64,000 bases of DNA from SSC3 sp963769585 (lineage in GTDB: Bacteria > Actinomycetota > Actinomycetes > Propionibacteriales > Nocardioidaceae), in assembly GCA_963769585.1 (NCBI GenBank), contig CAVYMJ010000001.1:62001-126000 (forward strand), given 5' to 3'. The translations under genes were made by a program, and so were the position numbers. Shown one piece after another: positions 42,883-51,584 of this stretch. Within the stretch, counting starts at the first letter, position 1. Every line of letters begins with the position of its first letter. The notes beneath the pieces were generated by a model, which saw only the letters and a program-made list of their open reading frames with translations, did no database searches and was not told the DNA's origin.

Positions 42883-43412
42883 CAGGGCGCCTCCGAGGGG
42901 CTTGAAGACTCGTCCGGACGGCTCCTGGACAGCACGATCGCGCCCACCAGAGCAGCCAGCAGGAGGACGCTGAGCACCTCGAACGGAAGTACCCAGGTCT
43001 TGAAGATGGTCTCTCCGGTGACACTGGCCGAGCCGACGAGGGGGTCGTCCAGGTCGAGTCGTACGTCGGTGAAGCCGGCCACAACGGTCGCCCCGAGGAG
43101 GGCTCCGACCAGGGCCGCCACCACGGCTGCCGGCACCGCCTGGCGCACGTTGAGCCCCGGTTGTGGACCGGTCGGGGCCTTGGTCAGCATCAGCGCGAAG
43201 AGCAGCAGCACGACAACGGCGCCCACGTAGATCAGGATCTGCACCCAGGCGAGGAACTCGGCGGCGAGCAGCAGGTAGATCCCCGCGACCGACGACAGCG
43301 TCACCACGAGCCACAGGGCCGCGTGCACCAGGTTGCTGGTGGAGACCACGAGCAGGGCTGACCCGAGGGTGACTACCGCCAGCAGGACGAAGACGACCTC
43401 GACAGCGTTCAC
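42882..43412 (-). CDS. nuoJ: NADH-quinone oxidoreductase subunit J (nuo2 cluster)
   Basis: A 176-residue membrane subunit with five helices and the conserved YLLLAAEFLAWVQILIYVGAVVVLLLFALML. GTG start overlapping the nuoI stop. Confidence 0.95.
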   Translation of the reverse strand: MNAVEVVFVLLAVVTLGSALLVVSTSNLVHAALWLVVTLSSVAGIYLLLAAEFLAWVQILIYVGAVVVLLLFALMLTKAPTGPQPGLNVRQAVPAAVVAALVGALLGATVVAGFTDVRLDLDDPLVGSASVTGETIFKTWVLPFEVLSVLLLAALVGAIVLSRSRPDESSSPSEAP

Positions 43413-43915
43413 TCGGCCTCCTTGGGGACCGCCCGCTCAGCCATCGAGATCTCCTTGGCCGGCTCGGCGGACGGGTCGAGCGCCGGCGGGGCGGGAACCG
43501 TCCACATCCACTCGCGCAGCCGGTCCTTCTCATGGGTGAGCTCGCGGATGTCCAGCTCGGCGTACTCGAACTCCGGTGACCAGTGCAGCGCGTCGAACGG
43601 GCAGACCTCGATACAGATGCCGCAGTACATGCACAGCGAGAAGTCGATGCCGAAGCGGTCGAGCATGTTGCGCGACTTGTCCTTGCCGCCTTCGACGGTG
43701 GCCGGGATGACGTCCTTGTGGGAGTCGATGTAGATGCACCAGGCCGGGCACTCCCGGGCACACAGCATGCAGACCGTGCAGTTCTCCTCGATCAGCGCGA
43801 TCACCCCGCGCGACCGGGGCGGCAGCACCGGCAGCGCATCGGGGTAGTGCGCGGTGACCGACCGCCGCGTCATGTTGCGCATGGTGACCTGGAGGCCCTT
43901 CAGCAGACCCTTCAT
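43409..43915 (-). CDS. nuoI: NADH-quinone oxidoreductase subunit I (nuo2 cluster)
   Basis: A 168-residue ferredoxin-like subunit with two 4Fe-4S motifs (CTVCMLCARECP at about 46-57; CMYCGICIEVCP at about 95-106) that hold clusters N6a and N6b. A C-terminal tail of about 45 residues extends beyond the core. In a complex without EFG this subunit would be the natural electron entry or relay point. Confidence 0.95.
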   Translation of the reverse strand: MKGLLKGLQVTMRNMTRRSVTAHYPDALPVLPPRSRGVIALIEENCTVCMLCARECPAWCIYIDSHKDVIPATVEGGKDKSRNMLDRFGIDFSLCMYCGICIEVCPFDALHWSPEFEYAELDIRELTHEKDRLREWMWTVPAPPALDPSAEPAKEISMAERAVPKEAE

Positions 43916-44868
43916 CTCAACTGCACTCCTACTGCCGTGATCGCGAGCTGGAGCAGGGCCAGCGGCACCAGGCCCGTCCAGGCGAGCTTCTGCAGCTGGT
44001 CCTCCCGCAGGCGCGGGTAGGCGACGCGGACCCAGATCACCACGAAGGCGACCGCGAAGGTCTTCACCAACGTCCAGACCCAGCCGGCCTGGTCCTCGAA
44101 CGGACCGCTCCACCCGCCGAGGAACAGTACGGCGGTCAGTGCGGAGAGCAACACGATCCCGGCGTACTCGCTCAGCACGAAGAGCGCGAAGCGGAGCCCG
44201 CCGTACTCGGTGTAGGGGCCGAAGACGATCTCCGCGTCCGCGATGGGCATGTCGAAGGGTGGCCGTTGCAGCTCGGCCAGCCCTGCCACGAAGAAGACGA
44301 CCATCGCCGGCGCCTGCCACAGCAGCCACCACGGGTTCCAAGCCTCCACGATGCCGGTCAGGCTCAGCGTCCCCGCGGCCATCGCCACACTCGCCGCGGC
44401 CAGCACGAACGGCAGCTCGTAGGCGACCAGCTGGGCTGCGACCCGGATGCCGCCGAGCAGGCTGAACTTGTTGGCACTCGCCCAGCCGCCCATCAGCGTG
44501 CCGACGACTCCGATGCCCATCACCGCCAGGACGAAGAAGATGCCCACGTCGAGGTCCCCGCCGACCAGCCCGGGGCCGACGGGGATGGCGACCATGGCGA
44601 CCAGGTAGGGGATCAGCGCAACGGCCGGCGCCAGCTTGAAGACGGTCCGGTCGGCCGCGGCCGGGACGACGTCCTCCTTCTGCACGAACTTCACGCCGTC
44701 GGCCACCAGCTGGGCCCAGCCGTGGAACATGCCGGCGTACATCGGACCGACGCGGCTCTGCATGTGCGCCATCGCCTTGTGCTCGACCTGCCCGACGAGC
44801 AGCGGCAGGGTGAGGAAAGCTCCGACGACGACCAGGAGCCTGACCGTGACCTCCAGCCACTCAGGCAT
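43912..44868 (-). CDS. nuoH: NADH-quinone oxidoreductase subunit H (nuo2 cluster)
   Basis: A 318-residue membrane subunit. The quinone-site segment VEHKAMAHMQSRVGPMYAGMFHGWAQLVADGVKF and AELQRPPFDMPIADAEIVFGPYTEYGG are present, as is WVRVAYPRLREDQLQKLAW near the C-terminus. The conventional order would place nuoD, E, F and G before this gene. Here it overlaps nuoC by 8 bp with no room for them. Confidence 0.95.
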   Translation of the reverse strand: MPEWLEVTVRLLVVVGAFLTLPLLVGQVEHKAMAHMQSRVGPMYAGMFHGWAQLVADGVKFVQKEDVVPAAADRTVFKLAPAVALIPYLVAMVAIPVGPGLVGGDLDVGIFFVLAVMGIGVVGTLMGGWASANKFSLLGGIRVAAQLVAYELPFVLAAASVAMAAGTLSLTGIVEAWNPWWLLWQAPAMVVFFVAGLAELQRPPFDMPIADAEIVFGPYTEYGGLRFALFVLSEYAGIVLLSALTAVLFLGGWSGPFEDQAGWVWTLVKTFAVAFVVIWVRVAYPRLREDQLQKLAWTGLVPLALLQLAITAVGVQLR

Positions 44869-45451
44869 CGGTCCCCCAGTCCTCGGGGACTCCGGGTGGA
44901 CGGGTCCGGCGTCGCGAGGGCGCGGCGTCCTGTCCAGGCGTGTCGCTCTCCCCCGGCTCCTTGGCGCCTGGCCACGGCTTAGCGACCCGCGACGCGAGGA
45001 CGAAGTCCTTGCGCAGCGGGTGTCCCTCGAAGCCCTCGGGCAGCAGCAGCCCGTCCAGCACCAGCGGCTCGCCGTCGGGCGAGGTGAAGACCACGCCGAA
45101 CATCTCGGCCGTCTCGCGCTCGTGCCACCTGGCTCCGGCGTACACGTGGGCGACGCTGGAGACCTGCGAGTCGACCAGCGTCCGCACAATCAGATGCTGT
45201 ACGCCGTCGCGGCGATGGGCGGCCACGTGGCACACGATGCGGAAGCCGTCGGGGAGCTCGTCGACGGCGGTGAGGAAGTCGAAGAAGACGCAGCCGAGCC
45301 CATCGCGGACCAGGGTGAGCGCATCGACCCAGCGCTCCGGTTCGACGTCGACGGTGATCGGCCCGAACCCCTCGTCGAGGGTCGCACCGTCGATCAGCTC
45401 GGCGAACGCCATCCGGACCCGGCCCGGCCAGAGGTCTGTCGAGGTGGTCAC
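44861..45451 (-). CDS. nuoC: NADH-quinone oxidoreductase subunit C (nuo2 cluster)
   Basis: A 196-residue 30-kDa subunit. The family's signature is VYAGARWHERETAEMFGVVF and LLPEGFEGHPLRKDFVLASR. A proline/arginine-rich tail of about 40 residues follows. It is a NuoC alone, not a NuoCD fusion, so the 49-kDa subunit with its quinone-binding site is not encoded in this operon. GTG at 45451 overlaps the nuoB stop (GTGA). Confidence 0.93.
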   Translation of the reverse strand: MTTSTDLWPGRVRMAFAELIDGATLDEGFGPITVDVEPERWVDALTLVRDGLGCVFFDFLTAVDELPDGFRIVCHVAAHRRDGVQHLIVRTLVDSQVSSVAHVYAGARWHERETAEMFGVVFTSPDGEPLVLDGLLLPEGFEGHPLRKDFVLASRVAKPWPGAKEPGESDTPGQDAAPSRRRTRPPGVPEDWGTDA

Positions 45452-45999
45452 GAGGTCACCTCGGGAGGCAGCACCAGGCCACGGGTCACCGAGGCGGCCT
45501 CGGTGGAGCGGTACCGCTCCACCAGGCTCTCCCCGTCGATCTTCTCCTGCAGCTTCAGGATCCCTTGCAGCAGCGCCTCGGGCCGCGGCGGGCAACCGGG
45601 GACATAGACGTCTACGGGGATGATCTGGTCGACACCCTTGGTGACGCAGTAGGAGTCCCAGTAGGGACCGCCGGAGTTTGAGCACGACCCGAACGAGATG
45701 ACGTACTTCGGCTCGGGCATCTGCTCGTAGAGGCGCTTGATGGCCGGAGCCATCTTGTCCGTCACAGTCCCCGACACCACCATCAGGTCCGCCTGCCGAG
45801 GGCCGGGCGCGAAGGGGATGACCCCGAGCCGGATGAAGTCGTGGCGCGCCATGGAGGTTGCGATGAACTCGATCGCACAGCAGGCCAGGCCGAAGTTGAA
45901 GACCCACAGCGAGTACTTCCGACCCCAGTTGAGGACGTAGCGGGCGGGTGCCGGGGCGAGCCGCTGCAGCGCACCGAGCTCGGGACCGACGGTCGGCAT
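45448..45999 (-). CDS. nuoB: NADH-quinone oxidoreductase subunit B (nuo2 cluster)
   Basis: A 183-residue subunit holding the N2 cluster ligands: FGLACCAIEF, GSCSNSGGPYWDSY and VPGCPPRPEALL. Clusters and length are as expected. ATG at 45999, 2 bp after the nuoA stop. The much longer in-frame ORF to 47940 is a shadow. Confidence 0.95.
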   Translation of the reverse strand: MPTVGPELGALQRLAPAPARYVLNWGRKYSLWVFNFGLACCAIEFIATSMARHDFIRLGVIPFAPGPRQADLMVVSGTVTDKMAPAIKRLYEQMPEPKYVISFGSCSNSGGPYWDSYCVTKGVDQIIPVDVYVPGCPPRPEALLQGILKLQEKIDGESLVERYRSTEAASVTRGLVLPPEVTS

Positions 46000-46001
46000 C
46001 C

Positions 46002-46367
46002 CTAGGTCCACGTGAGCACTCCCTTGCGCCAGGCATAGACCAGACCCACTGCGACGAAGCCGATGAAGACTCCCATCTCTCCGACGCTGATCCAGCCGAG
46101 GCTCTCGAAGACCGTCGCCCAGGGGAAGAGGAAGACCGCGTCGACGGCGAAGATGACGTACAGGTAGGCGTAGATGTAGTAGCGCACGTGGGTCTGGGCC
46201 CAGCCCTCGCCGACCGGGTCGACCCCGCACTCGTAGGTCAGGAGCTTCTCGCGGGTCGGGTGCGAGGGGCGCAGCAGACGGTTGCCCTGGAACATCGCGA
46301 GGACCAGGAGAGTTCCGATGGCGATGATGCCCAGGACCGGGACATATCCGTCGTAGTAATCCGCCAC
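46002..46367 (-). CDS. nuoA: NADH-quinone oxidoreductase subunit A (nuo2 cluster)
   Basis: A 121-residue, three-helix subunit with YECGVDPVGEGWAQTHVRYYIYAYLYVIFAVDAVFLFPW. First gene of the ten-gene operon. The GTG at 46367 lies 7 nt after TACAGT (46380-46375, reverse), so the operon's message is probably leaderless. A GTG at 46376 is an alternative. Divergent from the dehydrogenase at 46402. Confidence 0.92.
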   Translation of the reverse strand: MADYYDGYVPVLGIIAIGTLLVLAMFQGNRLLRPSHPTREKLLTYECGVDPVGEGWAQTHVRYYIYAYLYVIFAVDAVFLFPWATVFESLGWISVGEMGVFIGFVAVGLVYAWRKGVLTWT

Positions 46368-46401
46368 GGACCTCACTGTAGTGACATGCGAGGGTGGCGT
46401 G

Positions 46402-47316
46402 GTGAACCTTCTCGTGGTCGCCGCACCAGCGGACCTGGCGGCGTCGCTCGACGCACCGTGGATCGAGGTTGTTCCGTGGGACGGTGTCGGCACCCCGCCA
46501 CGCGACGACATCGCGGTGTGGGTCCCGGCCTACGTCGTCGGACGCCGTGCTGAGGACATCCGGGCGATGCTGCCCAAGCTGCCCTCGCTGCGGGTGGTCC
46601 AGCTCCTGACGGCCGGCGTCGAGCCGTGGCCAGGCGTCCTGCCGGAGGGAGTCACGCTGTGCGCCGGGAAGTCCATCCACGGAGGTAGCACGGCCGAGCT
46701 CGCCGTGACGCTGACCCTCGCGCTGGTCCGCGACCTCCCCCGGTACGCCGGGCAGCAGGCCGCCCGAAGCTGGCGCCGGCACCATCCGGACACCCTGGCC
46801 GGCAAGCGGGTCCTGGTCCTCGGAGCCGGTGACATCGGAGCGCGAGCGGCGGCGATGTTCGAGACGCTGGACGCACGCGTCACGCTGGCGGCCCGGACGC
46901 GTCGGGGCCCGGTGGTCGACCTGGCCGAGGCGGTACAACGCCTGCCCGAGGTCGACGTACTCGTGATCGCCCTCCCGCTGACCGACGCCACACACGGACT
47001 GGTCGACTCCGCCTGGTTGGACGCACTGCCCGACGGCGCGATCGTGGTCAACGTGGCGCGTGGACCGATCCTCGACCTGGGCTCCCTGACTGCCGCCGTC
47101 GCGGCAGGGCGGCTCCGCGCGGGCCTCGACGTGACCGACCCTGAGCCGCTCCCCGAGGACCATCCCCTGTGGTCCCTGCCCGGGGTGGTCATCACCCCGC
47201 ACGTCGGAGGGGGCGCGACCGGGTGGGAGGAACGTGCCAGCAGGCTGGTGATGGAGCAGGTCACCCGGCTCCACGAGGGCGAGCCGCTGGCGTACGTGGT
47301 GACCGCGGGCTACTGA
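46402..47316 (+). CDS. D-isomer-specific 2-hydroxyacid dehydrogenase
   Basis: A 304-residue protein. The NAD motif is VLVLGAGDIGARAAAMF. The catalytic triad is visible: arginine in VNVARGPIL, glutamate in DVTDPEPLPEDHPLW and histidine in ITPHVGGG. The start could be the GTG at 46402 (GAGGGTGGC upstream) or at 46381. Substrate unknown. It is divergent from nuoA and followed by a strong terminator. Confidence 0.87.
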   Translation: MNLLVVAAPADLAASLDAPWIEVVPWDGVGTPPRDDIAVWVPAYVVGRRAEDIRAMLPKLPSLRVVQLLTAGVEPWPGVLPEGVTLCAGKSIHGGSTAELAVTLTLALVRDLPRYAGQQAARSWRRHHPDTLAGKRVLVLGAGDIGARAAAMFETLDARVTLAARTRRGPVVDLAEAVQRLPEVDVLVIALPLTDATHGLVDSAWLDALPDGAIVVNVARGPILDLGSLTAAVAAGRLRAGLDVTDPEPLPEDHPLWSLPGVVITPHVGGGATGWEERASRLVMEQVTRLHEGEPLAYVVTAGY

Positions 47317-47341
47317 CCACCGAAAGCAGGGGCACATAGGC

Positions 47342-47379
47342 GAGGGGCCCGATGAAGGTATGAGCTTCACGGGCCCCTC
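47342..47379 (+). terminator. Strong terminator hairpin
   Basis: Arms GAGGGGCCCG and CGGGCCCCTC, extended by TGAAG/CTTCA with a one-base bulge, around a seven-base loop. It lies 26 bp after the dehydrogenase stop and is followed by CAGTTT. Confidence 0.85.
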
Positions 47380-47786
47380 AGTTTGACCAAAGCATGGTGA
47401 CGACTCCGGTCGACCAGACTGTTTCGAAACTCCCAGCCACCCCGTCACCGGGCCGCTGCGGCGGGTTTCCCCTCCGGGTGGAGCTTCGTACTTGTCCGAT
47501 CCTGCCTTCCCTTGCGGGAGTGCGTAAGAGATTTCTACGGTGTGCGCGCGGGGCGCCACAAGGGGTCTTGGCAAGTTCACTGTTATCCACCGAGCTGCCC
47601 ACAGTTTGAACCCGGTATTCCACAACTTGGACGGGTCCTCCACAGGTAGAGGTCTAGCCCTGGGGACCGACCTGTGGAGGAGCGGGGGCAACCCCGCCGG
47701 GCGTCGAGCTGTGCCAAATGCAACCGATCGGGGCTGGCCGGCGTCTCCCCCATGACGAATACATCCCGACCGACCCAGGGGGAACG
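47380..47786. other. Intergenic region with DnaA-box-like cluster and 12-bp inverted repeat
   Basis: About 400 bp before the L,D-transpeptidase gene with no convincing gene. Between 47583 and 47681 lie TTATCCACC (47583-47591), CTGCCCACA (47595-47603), TATTCCACA (47616-47624) and TCCTCCACA (47636-47644), plus its reverse complement (47673-47681). The last two belong to a perfect inverted repeat TCCTCCACAGGT / ACCTGTGGAGGA (47636-47647, 47670-47681) with a 22-nt spacer. No promoter for the downstream gene could be placed with confidence. Confidence 0.6.
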
Positions 47787-48821
47787 ATGCACCACGGACG
47801 CAAGGCCGCGGGGGCCCTGCTCGCCACGGTTCTGCTCGCCGGCTGCTCAGCCACCGCTGCCACGCCGCAGGCACCGGCCGAGGAACCGGGGACGCCCACG
47901 GCGGCCCCACCGACACCCACCGCAAGGCCGAGACCGGCACCGCTCGCCTCCCCCGGCGACACCGGGCGCCGGACGCGGGAGCTCCAAGCGCGGCTGACCC
48001 AGCTGAGCTGGTTCACGCCCCCTACGACCGGCCAGTACGGCAGGGCCACTACGCGTGCGGTGAGGGGCTTCCAGGCCAAGCGCGGCTTGCCTGCGACCGG
48101 GATCGTCGACCAGCGGACCTGGAACAGGCTGGTGAAGATGACCACCACGCCCAGCAAAGCCGAGCTGTTCAACCAGCCGGGCCCCACTCTGTTCGGCCCC
48201 GGCACCGGCGGTTCAGGCGTGCGCGAGGTCCAGGCACGGCTCCGGCAGATCGGCTGGTTCTTCGGGGATGTCACCGACCACTATGGCGAGCAGACGACCA
48301 AGGCGGTGCGCGGCTTCCAGGCCAAGCGCCGCATCCCACCCACCGGGAACGTCGACCAGCGCACGCTGGACCTGCTCGAGGCCATGACCCGTGCACCGAC
48401 GCAGGACGAGCTGAACAACGTCAAGCCCGACCCCGCCGACGGGGCGCCCCTGGACGCCAGGTGTACGACGGGCAGGGCACTGTGCATCGACAAGAGCTCG
48501 CGAAGCCTGCGGTGGGTGGTAGGTGGACAGGTGCTCAGGACGCTCGAGGTCCGGTTCGGCTCGGAGTACACCCCGACGCGTGAGGGGCTCTTCCACGTGT
48601 ACTGGAAGCACCAGGACCATGTCTCCGACCTCTACGGGTCGTCGATGCCCTACTCGATGTTCTTCAGCGGTGGGCAGGCGGTGCACTACTCGTCGGACTT
48701 CGCCGCGGTCGGCTATGCCGGCGCCTCCCACGGCTGTGTCAACGTCCGCGACTTCGCCGGGATCGCCGCCCTCTTCGCCCAGGTCGCCGTCGGTGACAAG
48801 GTGGTGGTGTACCGGTCCTGA
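47787..48821 (+). CDS. L,D-transpeptidase lipoprotein with two peptidoglycan-binding domains
   Basis: A 344-residue lipoprotein (lipobox LLAGC, Cys20). A Pro/Thr-rich linker precedes two PG_binding_1 repeats (TRELQARLTQLSWF... and VREVQARLRQIGWF...) in about 60-200. The C-terminal YkuD domain has the catalytic SHGCVNVR (about 314-321). The start is the ATG at 47787 with AGGGGGA upstream; the ORF extends to 47718 without a ribosome site. It probably makes 3-3 cross-links or attaches proteins to the wall. Confidence 0.9.
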   Translation: MHHGRKAAGALLATVLLAGCSATAATPQAPAEEPGTPTAAPPTPTARPRPAPLASPGDTGRRTRELQARLTQLSWFTPPTTGQYGRATTRAVRGFQAKRGLPATGIVDQRTWNRLVKMTTTPSKAELFNQPGPTLFGPGTGGSGVREVQARLRQIGWFFGDVTDHYGEQTTKAVRGFQAKRRIPPTGNVDQRTLDLLEAMTRAPTQDELNNVKPDPADGAPLDARCTTGRALCIDKSSRSLRWVVGGQVLRTLEVRFGSEYTPTREGLFHVYWKHQDHVSDLYGSSMPYSMFFSGGQAVHYSSDFAAVGYAGASHGCVNVRDFAGIAALFAQVAVGDKVVVYRS

Positions 48822-48850
48822 TCCCTGCAGGCGACCCAGGAGGCAACGGG

Positions 48851-49540
48851 GTGCGTACCACGCTTGCGGCGCTGGCAGTCCTGTTCGCTGTAGCGGGCTG
48901 CACCGGCTCCCCCAAACCGGTGCAGCCCAGTCCTGATCCCGCCTCAGCCGGTCCCGACGCCAGCGTCACTCTCGTACTGCTGAGCAAGGCGGACCTGCCG
49001 CCGGGGAGCCGCGTCTCGCTGGTCCCCGGTGGCGACGCGGTCGACGGGCAGGTCACCCTCGACGAGTGCGGGTACACCTTCACCAGCGAGGAGGCCCGGG
49101 TCGCGCGGCGTCAGGTGGACGTGGCCTATCCCGACGAGGGGACCGCCTTGTACTCCAACGAAGTGGTCGCCTACGACACCTCCGGCCATGCCGAGCTGGC
49201 GCTGCAGGAGTGGCGCTCGGCGGTCCAGCGGTGTCCCGACGACGAGTTCACCAAGTCGGCAGTTGCCGGGATCCCCGACGTACGCGCGGAGCTGCTTGAG
49301 TTCCATCACCTCGCCACGCTGCCGATCTCCAACAACGCCGTGGCCAGACAGCTGCTGACCACCAGGAAGGGTCGTTCGCTCTACGTCTCGGTCGTCTACC
49401 AGCAGCGAGGCAACCTGCTGGATGCGCACTATCTGAGCACCATCGACGTGCCCAGCGAGCAGCAGATCCAGCGGCTCACCCAACAGGCACGCAGAACCGG
49501 CGAGCGGCTCGCGACACTGCCCGGCGGCACGGGCGCCTGA
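48851..49540 (+). CDS. Hypothetical lipoprotein
   Basis: A 229-residue lipoprotein with signal LAVLFAVAGC (Cys17). The body has EVVAYDTSGHAELALQEWRSAVQRCPDDEF, a cysteine pair that could form a disulfide, and a C-terminal helix. I do not recognise a family; it is vaguely like the soluble sensor domains of actinobacterial PknH. AGGAGG precedes the GTG. It lies 29 bp after the transpeptidase and is probably co-transcribed. Confidence 0.72.
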   Translation: MRTTLAALAVLFAVAGCTGSPKPVQPSPDPASAGPDASVTLVLLSKADLPPGSRVSLVPGGDAVDGQVTLDECGYTFTSEEARVARRQVDVAYPDEGTALYSNEVVAYDTSGHAELALQEWRSAVQRCPDDEFTKSAVAGIPDVRAELLEFHHLATLPISNNAVARQLLTTRKGRSLYVSVVYQQRGNLLDAHYLSTIDVPSEQQIQRLTQQARRTGERLATLPGGTGA

Positions 49541-49568
49541 CCACGGCGGTCCGGGACCGGCCGCTCTC

Positions 49569-51065
49569 TCACGCGTGGACCAGGGGACGCGCCTTCCGGC
49601 GGCGAACGACGACGGTCACCACGACCCCGACAGCGAGCAGCGCGTACACGGTTCCTGCGAAGGGGCTGGTGACCAGTGCCGAGGGGTCACCCTGGCTGAT
49701 CGCCAGCGTCCGACGCAGCTGCTCCTCGGCGATGGGCCCAAGGATCAGGCCGATGACTGCCGGCCCCACGGGATAGCCGAACCGACGCATCAGGTACCCG
49801 AGCACGCCGACGGCGAGCAGGACCCACAGGTCCGTCCGGACTCCGTTGAGGGCATAGCCGCCCAGCGCGGAGAAGGTCAGGATCCCGGCGTACAGGTACG
49901 GCCGCGGGATCTGCAGGAGGCGGACCCAGAGCCCGACCAGCGGGAGGTTCAGCAGCAGCAGCATCACGTTGCCGATGTAGAGGCTCGCGATCAGCGCCCA
50001 CACCAGCGGCCCCTCGGACTCGAACAGGAGCGGGCCAGGCTGGATGCCGTAGGTCTGGAAGGCGGCGATCAGCACGGCGGCGGTTGCCGAGGTCGGAAGC
50101 CCCAGGGTCAGCAGGGGGACCAGGACCCCGGCGGCGGAGGCGTTGTTGGCCGCCTCCGGCCCCGCGACACCCTCGATGGCTCCCTGGCCGAACTCCTCGG
50201 GGTGCGTGGACAGCTTCTTCTCCAGCGCATACGACATGAAGGTCGGGATCTCGGCGCCCCCAGCCGGCATCGCCCCGATGGGGAACCCCAATGCCGTTCC
50301 GCGCAGCCAGGGTTTCCAGGACCTGCGCAGGTCGTTGCGGGTCATCCAGCCCTTGCTGACCGGGATGATGTTCAAGGGGCCATGCCGGAGCCGGGACGCC
50401 ACCCACAGCGCCTCGCCCAGGGCGAAGACCCCGACAGCGAAGGTGACCACGTCGATCCCGTCGGCGAGTACCGGCAGGTCCATCGTGAAGCGCCGCTGAC
50501 CGGTCAGGCTGTCGGTACCGATCAGGCCGACCAGCAGCCCGATGCTCAGCGCAGCCACCCCCCGGGACACGGACGACCCGAGTAGAGCGGACACGGTCAG
50601 CAACGCGACCACGGTGAGTGCGACGTAGTCGGGCGGGCCGATCTGGACCGCGAGGTCTGCCAGCGTCGGGGCTGCGATCGTGAGCCCGACCGTGGCGATC
50701 GTGCCGGCCACGAACGAGCCGACCGCTGCCGTCGCGAGCGCGGCGGCGCCGCGTCCCGCGAGAGCCATCTTGTTGCCCTCCAGCGCGGTGATGATGGAGG
50801 CGGACTCCCCGGGTGTGTTCAGCAGGATCGAAGTCGTCGACCCGCCGTACATCCCGCCGTAGTAGATGCCGGCGAACATGATGAACGCGGCGGTCGGCTC
50901 GAGCGTGTACGTCACGGGGAGCAGCAGCGCCACCGTCATCGCCGGGCCGATGCCCGGCAACACACCGACAGCCGTGCCGAGTGTGACGCCGATCAGCGCA
51001 TAGAGAAGGTACGTCGGCTGGATGGCGACTCCGAAGCCGTCCATGAGCGAAGCGAAGTCACCCAT
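49569..51065 (-). CDS. tctA: Tripartite tricarboxylate transporter permease TctA
   Basis: A 498-residue membrane protein with about 12 helices. Family segments are LGTAVGVLPGIGPAMTVALLLPVTYTLEPTAAFIMFAGIYYGGMYGGSTTSILLNTPGE and FPIGAMPAGGAEIPTFMSYALEK. Last gene of tctCBA; the start overlaps tctB by 8 bp. Confidence 0.93.
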   Translation of the reverse strand: MGDFASLMDGFGVAIQPTYLLYALIGVTLGTAVGVLPGIGPAMTVALLLPVTYTLEPTAAFIMFAGIYYGGMYGGSTTSILLNTPGESASIITALEGNKMALAGRGAAALATAAVGSFVAGTIATVGLTIAAPTLADLAVQIGPPDYVALTVVALLTVSALLGSSVSRGVAALSIGLLVGLIGTDSLTGQRRFTMDLPVLADGIDVVTFAVGVFALGEALWVASRLRHGPLNIIPVSKGWMTRNDLRRSWKPWLRGTALGFPIGAMPAGGAEIPTFMSYALEKKLSTHPEEFGQGAIEGVAGPEAANNASAAGVLVPLLTLGLPTSATAAVLIAAFQTYGIQPGPLLFESEGPLVWALIASLYIGNVMLLLLNLPLVGLWVRLLQIPRPYLYAGILTFSALGGYALNGVRTDLWVLLAVGVLGYLMRRFGYPVGPAVIGLILGPIAEEQLRRTLAISQGDPSALVTSPFAGTVYALLAVGVVVTVVVRRRKARPLVHA

Positions 51066-51582
51066 CGAGGAGGGTCACCCCCTCGAAGGGACCCGCGGGC
51101 AGGGTGACCCCGAGCGCGGAGACGAAGAGGATCTGCGCGGTGAAGCCGATCACCAGGCCCGCGACAGCGGCCCTGGCCAGGGGCGCGCCCAGGGACCAGG
51201 CGACCAGCGCGAAGAGCAGCGCCCCGGCCAGCGCCCAGCCGACCAGGTCGACCACAGCGATGTGGACGGCGAAGGCCAGGGCGATCTTGGCCAGGCAGAC
51301 CCAGTCCGTGGTCGCGTCGGGGTCGACGTCCTCTCCGCCCTCCGGAGGACCGAGGCGGCCGCGCACCGCGTCGAAGAGCACCGCGGCTCCCGAGACCATC
51401 AGCGCGACGGCCACCACGTAGGGGAAGACCCGCGGGCCGACGACGTTGGAGCTCAGGGGAACGGTGATCCGGGTGGCACCGAACAGCGTTGCGGCGCCCA
51501 GGAGGATCACGGCCCCGGCGACGACGATGTCGGGGGCGGCTGAACGCTCCGCCCCCGACTTCGCAGTGACAAGAACCGTCAT
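51058..51582 (-). CDS. tctB: Tripartite tricarboxylate transporter small subunit TctB
   Basis: A 174-residue protein with four hydrophobic helices (near 20-38, 45-65, 92-125 and 130-160), the TctB pattern. The ATG at 51582 is 2 bp after the tctC stop. Confidence 0.88.
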   Translation of the reverse strand: MTVLVTAKSGAERSAAPDIVVAGAVILLGAATLFGATRITVPLSSNVVGPRVFPYVVAVALMVSGAAVLFDAVRGRLGPPEGGEDVDPDATTDWVCLAKIALAFAVHIAVVDLVGWALAGALLFALVAWSLGAPLARAAVAGLVIGFTAQILFVSALGVTLPAGPFEGVTLLDG

Positions 51583-51584
51583 CG

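Noticed and set aside
45448..47940. 830-codon reverse ORF reaching upstream of nuoB
   Set aside because: Only the last 183 codons are NuoB; the rest is a shadow over the nuoA and dehydrogenase region.
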